From: Kiritimatiellia bacterium
Lineage (GTDB): Bacteria > Verrucomicrobiota > Kiritimatiellia > UBA8416 > YA12-FULL-48-11
Direction of reading: 5' to 3'
DNA: 64,000 nucleotides
Assembly: GCA_028716365.1 (NCBI GenBank)
Contig: JAQUPZ010000003.1
Span: forward strand, 434,001 to 498,000
This document shows positions 9,840 through 18,609 of the stretch, one piece after another. Under the pieces are notes generated by a model, which saw nothing but the letters and a program-made list of their open reading frames with translations, did no database searches and had not been told where the DNA came from. Made by a program: the position numbers and the translations under genes. The first letter of the stretch is position 1. Each line of letters begins with the position of its first letter.

Positions 9840-10766
9840 TTATTGTTGTCCTTCGGGAACTTTTTTTGCACATCTGAAACCATAAATATCGTAACCAAGG
9901 CATACGTCGGACAGAATAGGAGTGTCGCTGACACGAAAGGACGAAATACATTTTTCCGGCGGATTTGACCAACTTCCACCGCGAAGTACCCGTTTTGTAC
10001 CATTGTCCGGTCCTCTTGGGTCCTTTTCCGGACTTGTAGCGTAGTATTGCGGATTATACCAGTCGTTACACCATTCCGTGACGTTGCCATGCATGTCATA
10101 AAGTCCCCATGGATTGGGATTTTTCCCGCCGACTATATGAGTTTTCTTTCCGGAATTTCCTTTAAACCAGGCATATGAATCCAAAGACCTGATGTCATTC
10201 CCGAAGGAATATGGAGTCGTTGTACCGGCGCGGCAGGCATATTCCCATTCAGCTTCTGTAGGGAGTCTATAACCGTTTGCGTCGAAATCGCACGTCCATT
10301 TTGTTTCATCATAACATGGCTTGAGATTTTCCTTAACTGATCGTGCGTTACAATATCGTGCTGCCTGTGTCCATCGCACCTGCTCTATAGGAAGTTTGGC
10401 GCCTTCATATTTTGCAGGATTATTGCCAATAAGGTCCTCGTACTGTTCCTGTGTTACCTCATATCTATCAATACAGAAACTACTGATTGTTACCTTGTGA
10501 AGAGGCTGTGAATCCGTAGCTTCCTGTTTGTCACCCATCATAAATGAACCTCCGGGGATAATCACCATTTCCACCCCTGATTCAGTTTTGATCATTTTAG
10601 GCGTTGCGGCAGGGTTCCGTTGAATATCGGTAGCGGTTTGAGTATCGGGACGGTTCCTGACTTCCTTTGATTGAGATGGAGGTGTTGATTCCTTCCGGCA
10701 GGATATTCCGGAAAAAACACTCAGTCCAAAAATGCCAAACAACAGGACAATACATCGTATTTTCAT
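9840..10766 (-). CDS. FGE-fold (SUMF1-type) lipoprotein
   Basis: 308 residues with a lipoprotein signal (lipobox GISC, C23), a disordered Pro/Thr-rich stretch (about 25-58) and one formylglycine-generating-enzyme-like domain (GYRLPTEAEWEYACRAG about 165-181, GLYDMHGNVTEWC 221-233, RGGSW 262-266, YGFRC 295-299). The equivalent of human FGE Cys336 is present (C273) but that of Cys341 is arginine (R278), so normal formylglycine formation is doubtful. It closely resembles the FGE half of the fusion two genes downstream, suggesting duplication. The start at 10766 is chosen because GGAGAGA precedes it; it lies 16 bases after the upstream stop. Confidence 0.86.
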   Translation of the reverse strand: MKIRCIVLLFGIFGLSVFSGISCRKESTPPSQSKEVRNRPDTQTATDIQRNPAATPKMIKTESGVEMVIIPGGSFMMGDKQEATDSQPLHKVTISSFCIDRYEVTQEQYEDLIGNNPAKYEGAKLPIEQVRWTQAARYCNARSVKENLKPCYDETKWTCDFDANGYRLPTEAEWEYACRAGTTTPYSFGNDIRSLDSYAWFKGNSGKKTHIVGGKNPNPWGLYDMHGNVTEWCNDWYNPQYYATSPEKDPRGPDNGTKRVLRGGSWSNPPEKCISSFRVSDTPILSDVCLGYDIYGFRCAKKVPEGQQ

Positions 10767-10782
10767 TAATTGCTCTCTCCGT

Positions 10783-13152
10783 TTAGTTTGTTGATGGGCC
10801 TTCATGTCCAAAGCCGCAATGGAGCATCTTCATTGTTTGGTCCCTCATTTCTCTATTAAAATCAAATGAGGAATCATCTTTTGCTTCTATCATACGATAA
10901 CCTGATCTTTGCCTGATTTCCTTGGTAATTACACGAAAATCTCCAATGGCATGATCCTGGTTACCGCCAATGGTCCGGGTTGCCCGGCCAAGCTGTTTTG
11001 CTTTTTCATCTTTGCCCGATTCATTGCTTTCAATGAGGGCGATGACGTTATTGATGAGAATTTTTGCGGCCGTGGGATTATTATCTTTGAGGTTTAAACG
11101 TTTCCAGACTTCGTCGAATTTTTCCACTATTTTTTCCGTTTCAGCGATCGTTCCAGTAAGTTGGGGTTTTAAGGCTTTTTCTTTGGTGCAATATTCGCGT
11201 ATTTCTTTGGCCCACGAAGTATATTCATTGATACGACTTCTTATACCAAGAACAAAGTTGTCCATTGCGTCCAGCCGGATCAATAGCTCGTTCTTTTTGC
11301 TTTTTTCTTCTTTAGCGTCAAATATTTTTTCGTATTCTGCCGTCACGGCGCATGTCGCCGGATACTTGTCTCTCGGTACTCGTTTTACCCGCATTTCCTC
11401 CACTAGTTTGGATTCAGAGGTATTGCGTAATGCCATTCTAAGTATATCAATTACTCCAAATGTTGCAGCAGGGCTATCGTTATTTTTCTGAAAAGGATAA
11501 ATAAGAACAGACGCATCGGACTTGTATTTAAGGTCAGGCAACCCTTCGAAACGACTGATGCGAAGAAGTGCCGAGCTACCCTCAATACAGGCTGGCCATG
11601 CAAACGTTCCACGGGAAGAAGCCCAGATGGTACGTTTACGACTCAGACCGATACCGAACGAATCGAATTCACCGTCAGGTTTTTTGATGATCATTGGCCA
11701 GGAATCAATCATTCCGTCATCCCTTCGAAAGTCTGCCCGCCATATAGCTTGGAAAGGAATCTGCCAGTCAAGTTTCTTGTCCTTGACTGGATTAAGGTCT
11801 TTTATGTCTTGGCGATACCAGATATTCGGAGCTGCGAGCACGGAAATCCATATGTTGAAATCTTTATTACACCCGATTCTCATTGAATCGATAATCCGGT
11901 TTTCACCTTCGCCGGAGAGTGTCATCTTTACCTTTTGTTCAGACGATCTCCAGGCGCACATGACTATTGCATTACCGGAATCAGTCAGCTGGGCAACCAT
12001 TTTTTCGCTGGGGAATCGAATATGGGATGACTGGCAGTCCCGGGCATCCACAACGAGATCACTGCCAAATATATCCGGAAGTATAGCGTATTTACTGTTC
12101 ATCACTACCTCTATTGCTTCAACTCCTTCTATGGGTTGACTCTCAACTAGAGGCTGGTTCTTTCTTGCAAGATAACGCGATCTGACTTTTCGTCCCGACG
12201 TGGTGATTGAAGAAATCTCCAGAAGAATCCGATCCTGTTTGTTCTCAATTATTTCAAATGAAGTTATTGACTTTGCCCTATCACCATTTAGTCCTATTGC
12301 GACAAGAGTTGGCCCCTTGATCATCCGTGTACCGAGAGGGTAATACCATTCAGGCCCCTCGGAACCTTTTCGAATAACCAGGGTCAGGTAATTATTTGCC
12401 ATGCAGATATCACCTTTGCGCGGTGATGATGAATCGACGCCCTTTACTTCCATCCATCCGTTTCTTCTGGAAACCGCCTCACAGGAAAGCGGTGTAGATG
12501 ACGTTGATCCGATGTTAAACAAATGCATCGCCGTGGCCGCTGATTCCTGCTTTGCCAGTTCCTCGTATGGTATATAATCCCCTTCATACAGACGGAACAT
12601 ATCGGCCAGGTATTCGGCGTTTGGTTGTGCGCAACTGATATATGCAAACCAGCCTTCAGGGAAATCGGTTTCGACCTTGAACGTGACGTGCAGTTCTTTC
12701 CACGTGTTTTTTTCGAGGGTAAATGTCTGGCTCTTTGCTGCCCGGTCATAGGTCTTGCCCCGTCGTTCGATCTGCAGGTCAATATTGAGGGGCCCCTTGA
12801 TACTTTTAACCATTACAGCAAATGTGTAAGTTTTTCCTTTTGTTCCTGCAGTTACGCCTTGTCCGAATTGCGTACCCCAATCGTCAATTTGACCGACGGT
12901 TACCCTTGCGCTGTATTCTCCCTCGGGTGCATCGTTCATTTCGATAATATATTCGGCGATTGTCTTTCCTGCTTTGTCGATGTGCCAGTTGTCACCTGAA
13001 TCAAGCATTTCAAAACCCGGATTAGTAAACATGTTGGCTGTTTTTGCCGGTTTCCCGGGGGATTGTTCGTTTGCGAGGAGAATCAATGAAGCCTGAAGAA
13101 AGAACAATACTGTCAAAGAGAACCCAATACTATTTCGCTGTGTGATTATCAT
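10783..13152 (-). CDS. large secreted protein with N-terminal carbohydrate-binding-like domain
   Basis: 789 residues. Residues 1-27 are a Sec signal. About 38-195 resembles a CBM4/9-type jelly-roll (opening NMFTNPGFEM and ending in an ISCAQPNAEYLADMFRLYEG-type strand). About 200-590 is probably beta-rich and not recognised; about 600-740 is helical and charged. The start at 13152 is chosen because GGAGGAG precedes it at ideal distance; upstream in-frame codons give no signal peptide. It is the first gene of the six-gene envelope operon and lies 219 bases after the toroid gene. A polysaccharide-binding role is inferred from the N-terminal fold only; no hydrolase active site was recognised. Confidence 0.72.
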   Translation of the reverse strand: MIITQRNSIGFSLTVLFFLQASLILLANEQSPGKPAKTANMFTNPGFEMLDSGDNWHIDKAGKTIAEYIIEMNDAPEGEYSARVTVGQIDDWGTQFGQGVTAGTKGKTYTFAVMVKSIKGPLNIDLQIERRGKTYDRAAKSQTFTLEKNTWKELHVTFKVETDFPEGWFAYISCAQPNAEYLADMFRLYEGDYIPYEELAKQESAATAMHLFNIGSTSSTPLSCEAVSRRNGWMEVKGVDSSSPRKGDICMANNYLTLVIRKGSEGPEWYYPLGTRMIKGPTLVAIGLNGDRAKSITSFEIIENKQDRILLEISSITTSGRKVRSRYLARKNQPLVESQPIEGVEAIEVVMNSKYAILPDIFGSDLVVDARDCQSSHIRFPSEKMVAQLTDSGNAIVMCAWRSSEQKVKMTLSGEGENRIIDSMRIGCNKDFNIWISVLAAPNIWYRQDIKDLNPVKDKKLDWQIPFQAIWRADFRRDDGMIDSWPMIIKKPDGEFDSFGIGLSRKRTIWASSRGTFAWPACIEGSSALLRISRFEGLPDLKYKSDASVLIYPFQKNNDSPAATFGVIDILRMALRNTSESKLVEEMRVKRVPRDKYPATCAVTAEYEKIFDAKEEKSKKNELLIRLDAMDNFVLGIRSRINEYTSWAKEIREYCTKEKALKPQLTGTIAETEKIVEKFDEVWKRLNLKDNNPTAAKILINNVIALIESNESGKDEKAKQLGRATRTIGGNQDHAIGDFRVITKEIRQRSGYRMIEAKDDSSFDFNREMRDQTMKMLHCGFGHEGPSTN

Positions 13153-13371
13153 TGTCACTCCTCCATCCGTTACTGTGGTCGTGCGCCGGGAAGTTCCATC
13201 GATAAACTGCACTGAGCATGAAAGTGGTTTGGTATATATCATGATCCAGTTTATATCACAAATCATAATGCATATTTTTTGATCTCTTATTCGATGAAGT
13301 TCCTGTTGACTATGTGCGTACCTGTGACTTGGTGGATTGAAAGTAATGCAGGGGCTGGCAGGAAGCAGTGG

Positions 13372-14478
13372 CTATTTTTTATTAGTTGAGATTTCTGGAA
13401 AACGCGCCCGACCATCTATTAACGCTAGAATTGCCAGTGCGGGACGGTGTACATAAATATTCGTGACTGAAAAACCAAGCATAGTATCCCTTGTAGCCTG
13501 CCGGAGTTGTTCTATCTCTTCATTTCCAGCATAGTTCATTGCGGCCATTAACCATCGTTCAACCGGAATGGCATTATCGTTATTGTTGTCCGGGCGGAAT
13601 TTTTTAGATACTTTTAACCATAGGTCAATTGGGACCGGTGAAAGATGAGCAAGCGCAAATAACTGTGCCAGACCATGTGGATATGGTTTCTCGAGTCCTC
13701 CCGAGAACTCATTTTTCATATTGAGTGCATAAGCGAAACACTGGTCTTTCTCCGACCAATATTCTCCAAGTTTATTTGCAATACGAGTGGCCATTTTATG
13801 GGCCTTTTCTGCTTCTTCTTTGTTACCTACGGTATCAAATAACAAAGCCCCTTCCGATAACCCCCAATACACTTCGATATTGTCCATCAGGTATTTAATG
13901 GGATAGTCAGATTTGGCAATTGTGAGACCGTCTTCCTTGGTCACAGCCTTAATCACATCAAAAGCCTTCATGGCAGCATGATTAATTTTCGGTGAAGGTT
14001 TATTCTTAATAGCTTGTCTGTAACGCCAGACAGTCATCAGGAAAGTTGCTGCATAAGAATCGTCGGCATCCCGTTTCCCCTTTGATTTATAAGACGAAAT
14101 AGTGCCTTGCTGATCGAAAATTGTGCCGTTTGATTCCTGGTTGTCTGCATACCACAACAGCCATTTTTCTACCCGACGTACATCTTGGGGGTTGGGACGC
14201 AGGTCATTTGCTGCCAGTAATGACATTGCAGCAAAATTACTGAAATAGGGTACAGTCCAGACCGGCTCTCCGATGCCTTTCATGCGGATCATCCCGTTAT
14301 CCATCTGACATTGGCGGATGATTTCCAGGCAATGTTCTATTGCGTCCCAGTCTTTATTTGACAGCTGGGTTTTGTTATTGTCCTTGATATCTAATGCATA
14401 ACTTCCAGACTGCAAGACTGGTAATAAGACAACCACGAGAATCAATACTCCAGTTTTGATCGGAGCTGTCATTTTCAT
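13372..14478 (-). CDS. exported alpha/alpha-toroid protein, possible glycan-active
   Basis: 368 residues with a signal peptide (about 1-28) and a body rich in paired helices with WTVPYFSNFAAMSLLAAND, WLLWYADNQ and DDSYAATFLMTVWRYRQA, reminiscent of six-hairpin glycosidase or prenyltransferase-like toroids. I cannot name the family. The ATG at 14478 overlaps the tsaE stop by four bases (ATGA), so it is translationally coupled to a housekeeping gene; an upstream ATG at 14511 is less likely. Function is unknown; secretion and fold suggest work on an extracellular glycan, which is inference. Confidence 0.68.
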   Translation of the reverse strand: MKMTAPIKTGVLILVVVLLPVLQSGSYALDIKDNNKTQLSNKDWDAIEHCLEIIRQCQMDNGMIRMKGIGEPVWTVPYFSNFAAMSLLAANDLRPNPQDVRRVEKWLLWYADNQESNGTIFDQQGTISSYKSKGKRDADDSYAATFLMTVWRYRQAIKNKPSPKINHAAMKAFDVIKAVTKEDGLTIAKSDYPIKYLMDNIEVYWGLSEGALLFDTVGNKEEAEKAHKMATRIANKLGEYWSEKDQCFAYALNMKNEFSGGLEKPYPHGLAQLFALAHLSPVPIDLWLKVSKKFRPDNNNDNAIPVERWLMAAMNYAGNEEIEQLRQATRDTMLGFSVTNIYVHRPALAILALIDGRARFPEISTNKK

Positions 14479-14957
14479 GAAATTGTTCTTGGCGTTATCA
14501 TTGTAAGACATCGGTCATCCATATTTGGCATGACTTCAAAGTAGATATGAATGGTGTTTGCAGGCAACAGGTCTCCGGATCGTTCGGCCCATTCTATTGC
14601 GATGATACCTTTTGCTGTCAGGTATTCTTCAAAACCAAAACCCAGTACTTCTTCCGGCCCCTTCAATCGATATAGGTCTATATGATAGAGCGGTAACCGG
14701 CCTTTGTATTCGTTTACAACGGTAAATGTAGGACTCGTGACAGCCTGATTAATATCGAGCGCCATGGCAAGACCCTGAACAAAGCATGTTTTCCCACTAC
14801 CCAGATTTCCGTGTAAAGCCAGAATAAAATTGAGATTTCCTTTCGAAGACTTAGTTTCCAGTGATTCAACCAATTGTCTGGCAATGTTCCAAGTCTCCTC
14901 AGGGCTATGGGAAATAATAGTTTTACGCTCTGAAATGTTGATATCCTGTTTTCTCAA
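14475..14957 (-). CDS. tsaE: tRNA threonylcarbamoyladenosine biosynthesis ATPase TsaE
   Basis: 160 residues. TsaE is the ATPase that drives turnover of the TsaB-TsaD complex making t6A37 in ANN-decoding tRNAs. The Walker A motif is GNLGSGKT (about 50-57), followed by the family stretch TSPTF and the conserved HIDLYR and EWAER segments. The start at 14957 makes a 35-base overlap with the end of thiL; a shorter start is not obvious because no later Met lies before the Walker motif. The gene order thiL-tsaE-toroid is tightly packed with overlaps, indicating one transcript. Confidence 0.94.
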   Translation of the reverse strand: MRKQDINISERKTIISHSPEETWNIARQLVESLETKSSKGNLNFILALHGNLGSGKTCFVQGLAMALDINQAVTSPTFTVVNEYKGRLPLYHIDLYRLKGPEEVLGFGFEEYLTAKGIIAIEWAERSGDLLPANTIHIYFEVMPNMDDRCLTMITPRTIS

Positions 14958-15876
14958 GTTTTCTTACCGTTCCATTTTTATCGATATATTCAATGAGATT
15001 CTGCTTGCCAGTCATATGTCCGATGGCAGTACATGGCAAAGAAAAATTACGTTTCCAGGCAGAGAAGAATAATTTTACTTTTCTTGCTGGCACAGTGAAC
15101 AGCAGTTCGAAATCTTCTCCATCATGCATGGCGTGGCCAAGAATAGAAACTTTGTCTTTAATTTTGCGAGCGTCCATTGAAATTGGTATGTTTTTGCCTT
15201 CAATACATGCGCCGGTTTTACTCATGGTTGTCAAATGCAACAAATCCGACGAAAGCCCATCACTGATATCGATCATGGAGGTTGCCCATTTCCGTAGAAA
15301 AGCTCCCTCTTTCAGTCTGGGTTCAAAGTAAAGATGTTTACCGCGACAGCTGCCGCCAAGGGTGCCGGTGACAAGGATAACATCGTCGGGTTTGGCGCTT
15401 GAACGGAGTATTGCTTTACCTCGTTGAACAACACCAACAGCAAAAACATGCAGTTCAAGTGTTTGTCCTGATGCCGTATCGCCACCGACAATCGACAGTC
15501 CGTATTTACAGGCAATTTTAGTGGCACCTGAATAGATCTCCTCCAGATTTTTGATCCTCAGTCTAGGTGGCGCAACGAGATCAATTAGTGCCCATTCAGG
15601 TTCACCACCCATTGCTGCAATATCACTCAGTACCCGTGCGATAGCCTTGTGTCCAACAGCAGAATATGGTGTTTGACGGTGAAAATGAGTACCCTCGATT
15701 ACAGCATCGGATGTCAACAATAAGTCATGTTTTGTGTCCGTTTTCGTCCGTACAACAGCACAGTCGTCACCAGCGCCCGTGATGATATTTCTGCGGTGTG
15801 GCAGGTACCTGCAGAGTCGTTCGATAATAGCCAGTTCACCGATATTTTTTAGGGAGGGATTTTGGGTGTTCTTCAT
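14923..15876 (-). CDS. thiL: thiamine-monophosphate kinase
   Basis: 317 residues. ThiL phosphorylates thiamine monophosphate to thiamine diphosphate, the last step of the pathway. Motifs of the ThiL/PurM superfamily are visible: GAGDDCAVV near residue 35, the LLLTSDAVIEGTHF segment, VGGDTASG and IDISDGLSSD. Length fits the family (about 310-330). The ATG at 15876 is used; a TTG at 15882 overlapping the upstream stop is possible. No thiamine riboswitch is seen upstream, as expected for a gene inside an operon behind the glycosyltransferase. Confidence 0.94.
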   Translation of the reverse strand: MKNTQNPSLKNIGELAIIERLCRYLPHRRNIITGAGDDCAVVRTKTDTKHDLLLTSDAVIEGTHFHRQTPYSAVGHKAIARVLSDIAAMGGEPEWALIDLVAPPRLRIKNLEEIYSGATKIACKYGLSIVGGDTASGQTLELHVFAVGVVQRGKAILRSSAKPDDVILVTGTLGGSCRGKHLYFEPRLKEGAFLRKWATSMIDISDGLSSDLLHLTTMSKTGACIEGKNIPISMDARKIKDKVSILGHAMHDGEDFELLFTVPARKVKLFFSAWKRNFSLPCTAIGHMTGKQNLIEYIDKNGTVRKLEKTGYQHFRA

Positions 15877-15878
15877 AA

Positions 15879-16955
15879 TCAAGAGTGGAAAAGGGGATCT
15901 AACATCAGACGGAATTCAGAAGCAAGGTCACGCTTTGCGTATCTTGCGAGACGTTCCCGTTGCCTGCTTATAATAGCTTCTCTCAGACTGGAATTGTTTA
16001 TAATCTGTCCCATCATTTCCGCGATGTCTTCGTATTGTTTTTTATGGAAAAGCACGCCGGCACCGTCCATTGTCTCTGGAACTGCCGCGGCTGAATACGC
16101 CAGTACAGGTACATCATGGATCATGCTTTCAATTATCGGAATACAGAATCCCTCGTGTTCGCTCATTGATAAAAATAAATGGGCACATTTATAAAAAGCG
16201 TTTAGCTGAGACTGGGGAATTGAACTGGTAAAACGAACATCGCTTAATTCCAGGTCCCTGATTTGTGTGAGCAGGAGATTGTGATAGCGTTCTGTTCCGG
16301 CATAGGAGCCGACCTGGATAAGGCGCGAGTCCGGTTCCACGAATTTGTGGAAATAATAAAAGGCTTTTATGATGTCCTCAATCTTTTTGTTTGGCGCACA
16401 TCTGCCGACAAAGAGAATGTTTTTTGTGGCGCCATCATAAGCCCGTAATGTTTTTCCGTCAGGACGGTCATTTAGTTTCTGGAGATCAAGAATCAATGGA
16501 AGCACTTGAACATTTTTGTATCCCAGTTTCGTGAGTTCCGCCGCATTGAATTTGCTGTCGGCAATGTTTATTTGAGCGGCATTTGACATGGCCGCCACCT
16601 GGCGGCGCCCTTTATCGAGTGTAAAGGCTGTTTGTCTGTTAATCAGATCAAAATAATGAGATGGGGTTACATTATGATAAAGGATCGCCTTTCTGCTAAC
16701 CAGTTTGAGAAATAAATCATTTACATCGGAACCAATCGAGAGGTGGAGCAGGGCAATATCCTCCGGTTTAAATGCTGAAAAACATTCGTTCAAATCCCGG
16801 GTTTCGCTTCGAAGTTCAGGGAGTACACGTTTTCTTTCGCAGAAGATATCTGATGGGAAACCCCATGACCGGAAAATTTTACGCATGACGACAGCTTCGT
16901 TACTTATGGCGTCACCATTGGCAAACCCGGCTACTAACTGATGTATTGCTGTCAT
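15879..16955 (-). CDS. GT4-family glycosyltransferase
   Basis: 358 residues with the GT-B architecture of family GT4: an N-terminal acceptor half, then the donor half beginning at FVGRCAPNKKIEDI (about 185) and the E-x7-E element EHEGFCIPIIE. It transfers a sugar from a nucleotide donor to an envelope glycan acceptor; donor and acceptor cannot be told. It has no signal or membrane segment, so it acts in the cytoplasm or at the membrane face. Its stop sits three bases from the thiL start. It follows the TPR lipoprotein gene after about 70 bases on the same strand. Confidence 0.88.
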   Translation of the reverse strand: MTAIHQLVAGFANGDAISNEAVVMRKIFRSWGFPSDIFCERKRVLPELRSETRDLNECFSAFKPEDIALLHLSIGSDVNDLFLKLVSRKAILYHNVTPSHYFDLINRQTAFTLDKGRRQVAAMSNAAQINIADSKFNAAELTKLGYKNVQVLPLILDLQKLNDRPDGKTLRAYDGATKNILFVGRCAPNKKIEDIIKAFYYFHKFVEPDSRLIQVGSYAGTERYHNLLLTQIRDLELSDVRFTSSIPQSQLNAFYKCAHLFLSMSEHEGFCIPIIESMIHDVPVLAYSAAAVPETMDGAGVLFHKKQYEDIAEMMGQIINNSSLREAIISRQRERLARYAKRDLASEFRLMLDPLFHS

Positions 16956-17025
16956 AAAATCGCTTTAATTGCCGGACACATCAGGAGTTTTACTGTGGCC
17001 GGACAACCGTCACCCCCGACTCTGG

Positions 17026-18474
17026 TTATTTCGCATTACCGGGCTTTTCAGAAGATGTTGTTGCGTTTCCTTTTATTCTGTCCTCAAGTTCTTTGCGTAT
17101 TTGCTCGGGACTCATGCCGTTCTGTTTAAGTTTTTCTACCAATGACTTATTATTTTGATCCATTATAAAGCTTTGTTTCCAGTGTAGTAATGCTTTCTGT
17201 TTGTCGTTGAGAGCAAAATAGATATCGCCAAGATGTTCTGTGATGGTCGGGTCGTTCTTTATGAGTTCACGGGCTTTCTGTATCTGTTCCAGTGCTTTGT
17301 CATATTTCTTCTGCTTGTAATATATCCAGCCGAGTGTGTCTATGTATGCGCCGTTGTCAGGATTGAGTTCAATGGCCTTGTTTACATGTTTAAGACCTTC
17401 TTCCAGTTTCTCGCCGCGTTCGGCCCACATGTAAGCGAGGTAATTAAGAACCTCATGACTGTCTGGATACATATTAATACATTTCCGGAATACTTCTTCC
17501 GCTTTACTGTATTTACCGTCTTTTTCGAAAGCAGAACCGTAATTGATATAGAAAACGGGGTTCAATTTGGCTTTTTCGGATTCTGTACCTGCCGTTTCCA
17601 CGGTTTTTTCAGTTCGCTTGAAAGCCTCTATTGCTTTCTCAAACTGCTTGTCAGCGCTGTAGAGAAGCCCGAGAAGGAAAAGAAGCTTGGGTTCATTTGG
17701 CATTGTTTTGAGAGCATGATCAATGGTCTGCAGTGCCTTTGGTATGTTGTTCTTCATATAAATGGCCGCGATTCTTATAAAAGGATCCGGCCACTGTTTT
17801 TTTGATGTCCCGGCAAGTTTATAGAACTCAATGGCATGATCTTCCAGCCCAACAGATTCATGGAGTTTACCAAAGTTGAAACAGAAAGTTACGATTGCGT
17901 CTGGTGGAGATACTTTGGCAATACCTTCCTTTAAAAGGTTTAATGCCTCTTTGTTTTTTTTCTGCTGAAAGTAAATCAGCGCCAGTTCGCGATAAAGACC
18001 ATCCATCCGAGGCGATACCTTTATTGCTTCGCGAAAGTAAGTAATCGCCTCACCCATGCGGCCGGTTTTTTCACACGCAACGGCAAGGTCAATTAAAGGC
18101 TGGCTGTTTCCGGGGCTTTTGAGGCAGGCCTTCTTTAGAGCCTCAATCGCTTTATCCGTTTCTTTAAGAGATAAATAGGAAACGGCAAGAGCTGGATAAA
18201 GCCTCAGCGTTTCAGGGTCCATTTCAATGGCGACAGAAAAATTCGTAGCGGCTTCAGTAAGATATTTTACCGTTTCGGGCGAATCTGCATTAAAGCGATC
18301 TTGGCAGATCAGTCCCTGACTGTAATGCGCAAGGGCAGAAGCAAAGCGAAACTCATCGTCACTGAGAGATAAACTGCCATCTCTGGTACGACCAGTTTGC
18401 TCTGCATGTCTAAAGGTCCTACAGCCGGCGCAAAACAGGAACAAAACAAATGCTAGTCGCAGTCGCGCCCGCAT
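17026..18474 (-). CDS. TPR-repeat lipoprotein
   Basis: 482 residues with a lipoprotein signal (RLAFVLFLFCAGC) and about ten tetratricopeptide repeats through the rest, for example AHYSQGLICQDRF, AVACEKTGRMGEAITYFREA, ALIYFQQKKNKEAL and WIYYKQKKYDKALEQIQKA. TPR arrays bind protein partners; this one is probably anchored in the outer membrane facing the periplasm. The start at 18474 is chosen because AAGGGG precedes it and the lipobox follows directly. It lies 16 bases after the tiny basic-protein gene and may be cotranscribed with it. No specific partner can be named. Confidence 0.85.
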   Translation of the reverse strand: MRARLRLAFVLFLFCAGCRTFRHAEQTGRTRDGSLSLSDDEFRFASALAHYSQGLICQDRFNADSPETVKYLTEAATNFSVAIEMDPETLRLYPALAVSYLSLKETDKAIEALKKACLKSPGNSQPLIDLAVACEKTGRMGEAITYFREAIKVSPRMDGLYRELALIYFQQKKNKEALNLLKEGIAKVSPPDAIVTFCFNFGKLHESVGLEDHAIEFYKLAGTSKKQWPDPFIRIAAIYMKNNIPKALQTIDHALKTMPNEPKLLFLLGLLYSADKQFEKAIEAFKRTEKTVETAGTESEKAKLNPVFYINYGSAFEKDGKYSKAEEVFRKCINMYPDSHEVLNYLAYMWAERGEKLEEGLKHVNKAIELNPDNGAYIDTLGWIYYKQKKYDKALEQIQKARELIKNDPTITEHLGDIYFALNDKQKALLHWKQSFIMDQNNKSLVEKLKQNGMSPEQIRKELEDRIKGNATTSSEKPGNAK

Positions 18475-18490
18475 TGATGAACCCCTTGTC

Positions 18491-18586
18491 CTACTTGTTG
18501 ACATTCTTGTGCCGATTAGCACGCCTGCGTTTGCGGTACTTGTGCTTCGACATTTTCTTTCTGCGTTTTTTCTTTATGGATCCCAT
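18491..18586 (-). CDS. 31-residue basic protein, AURKAIP1/COX24-domain type
   Basis: A very short gene starting MGSIKKKRRKKMSKHKYRK; well over half of its 31 residues are Lys, Arg or His. This is the pattern of the AURKAIP1/COX24-domain family (related to the mitochondrial small-subunit protein mS38), which occurs as a tiny conserved gene in Bacteroidota and PVC bacteria and is probably ribosome-associated. It has a GGAGAG ribosome-binding site seven bases before the ATG. It sits between hisG and the TPR lipoprotein on the same strand. Family assignment is from recognition of the KKRRKKMxKHKYRK core; function is inference. Confidence 0.8.
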   Translation of the reverse strand: MGSIKKKRRKKMSKHKYRKRRRANRHKNVNK

Positions 18587-18609
18587 TGCTTGCTCTCCTT
18601 AAAATTCCC

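Noticed and set aside
6797-10766. FGE-fold genes as true sulfatase-activating enzymes.
   Set aside because: The catalytic cysteine pair is missing and no sulfatase is in the window.
14923-15876. A TPP riboswitch upstream of thiL.
   Set aside because: The gene starts within bases of the upstream stop and no THI-box-like sequence is seen.
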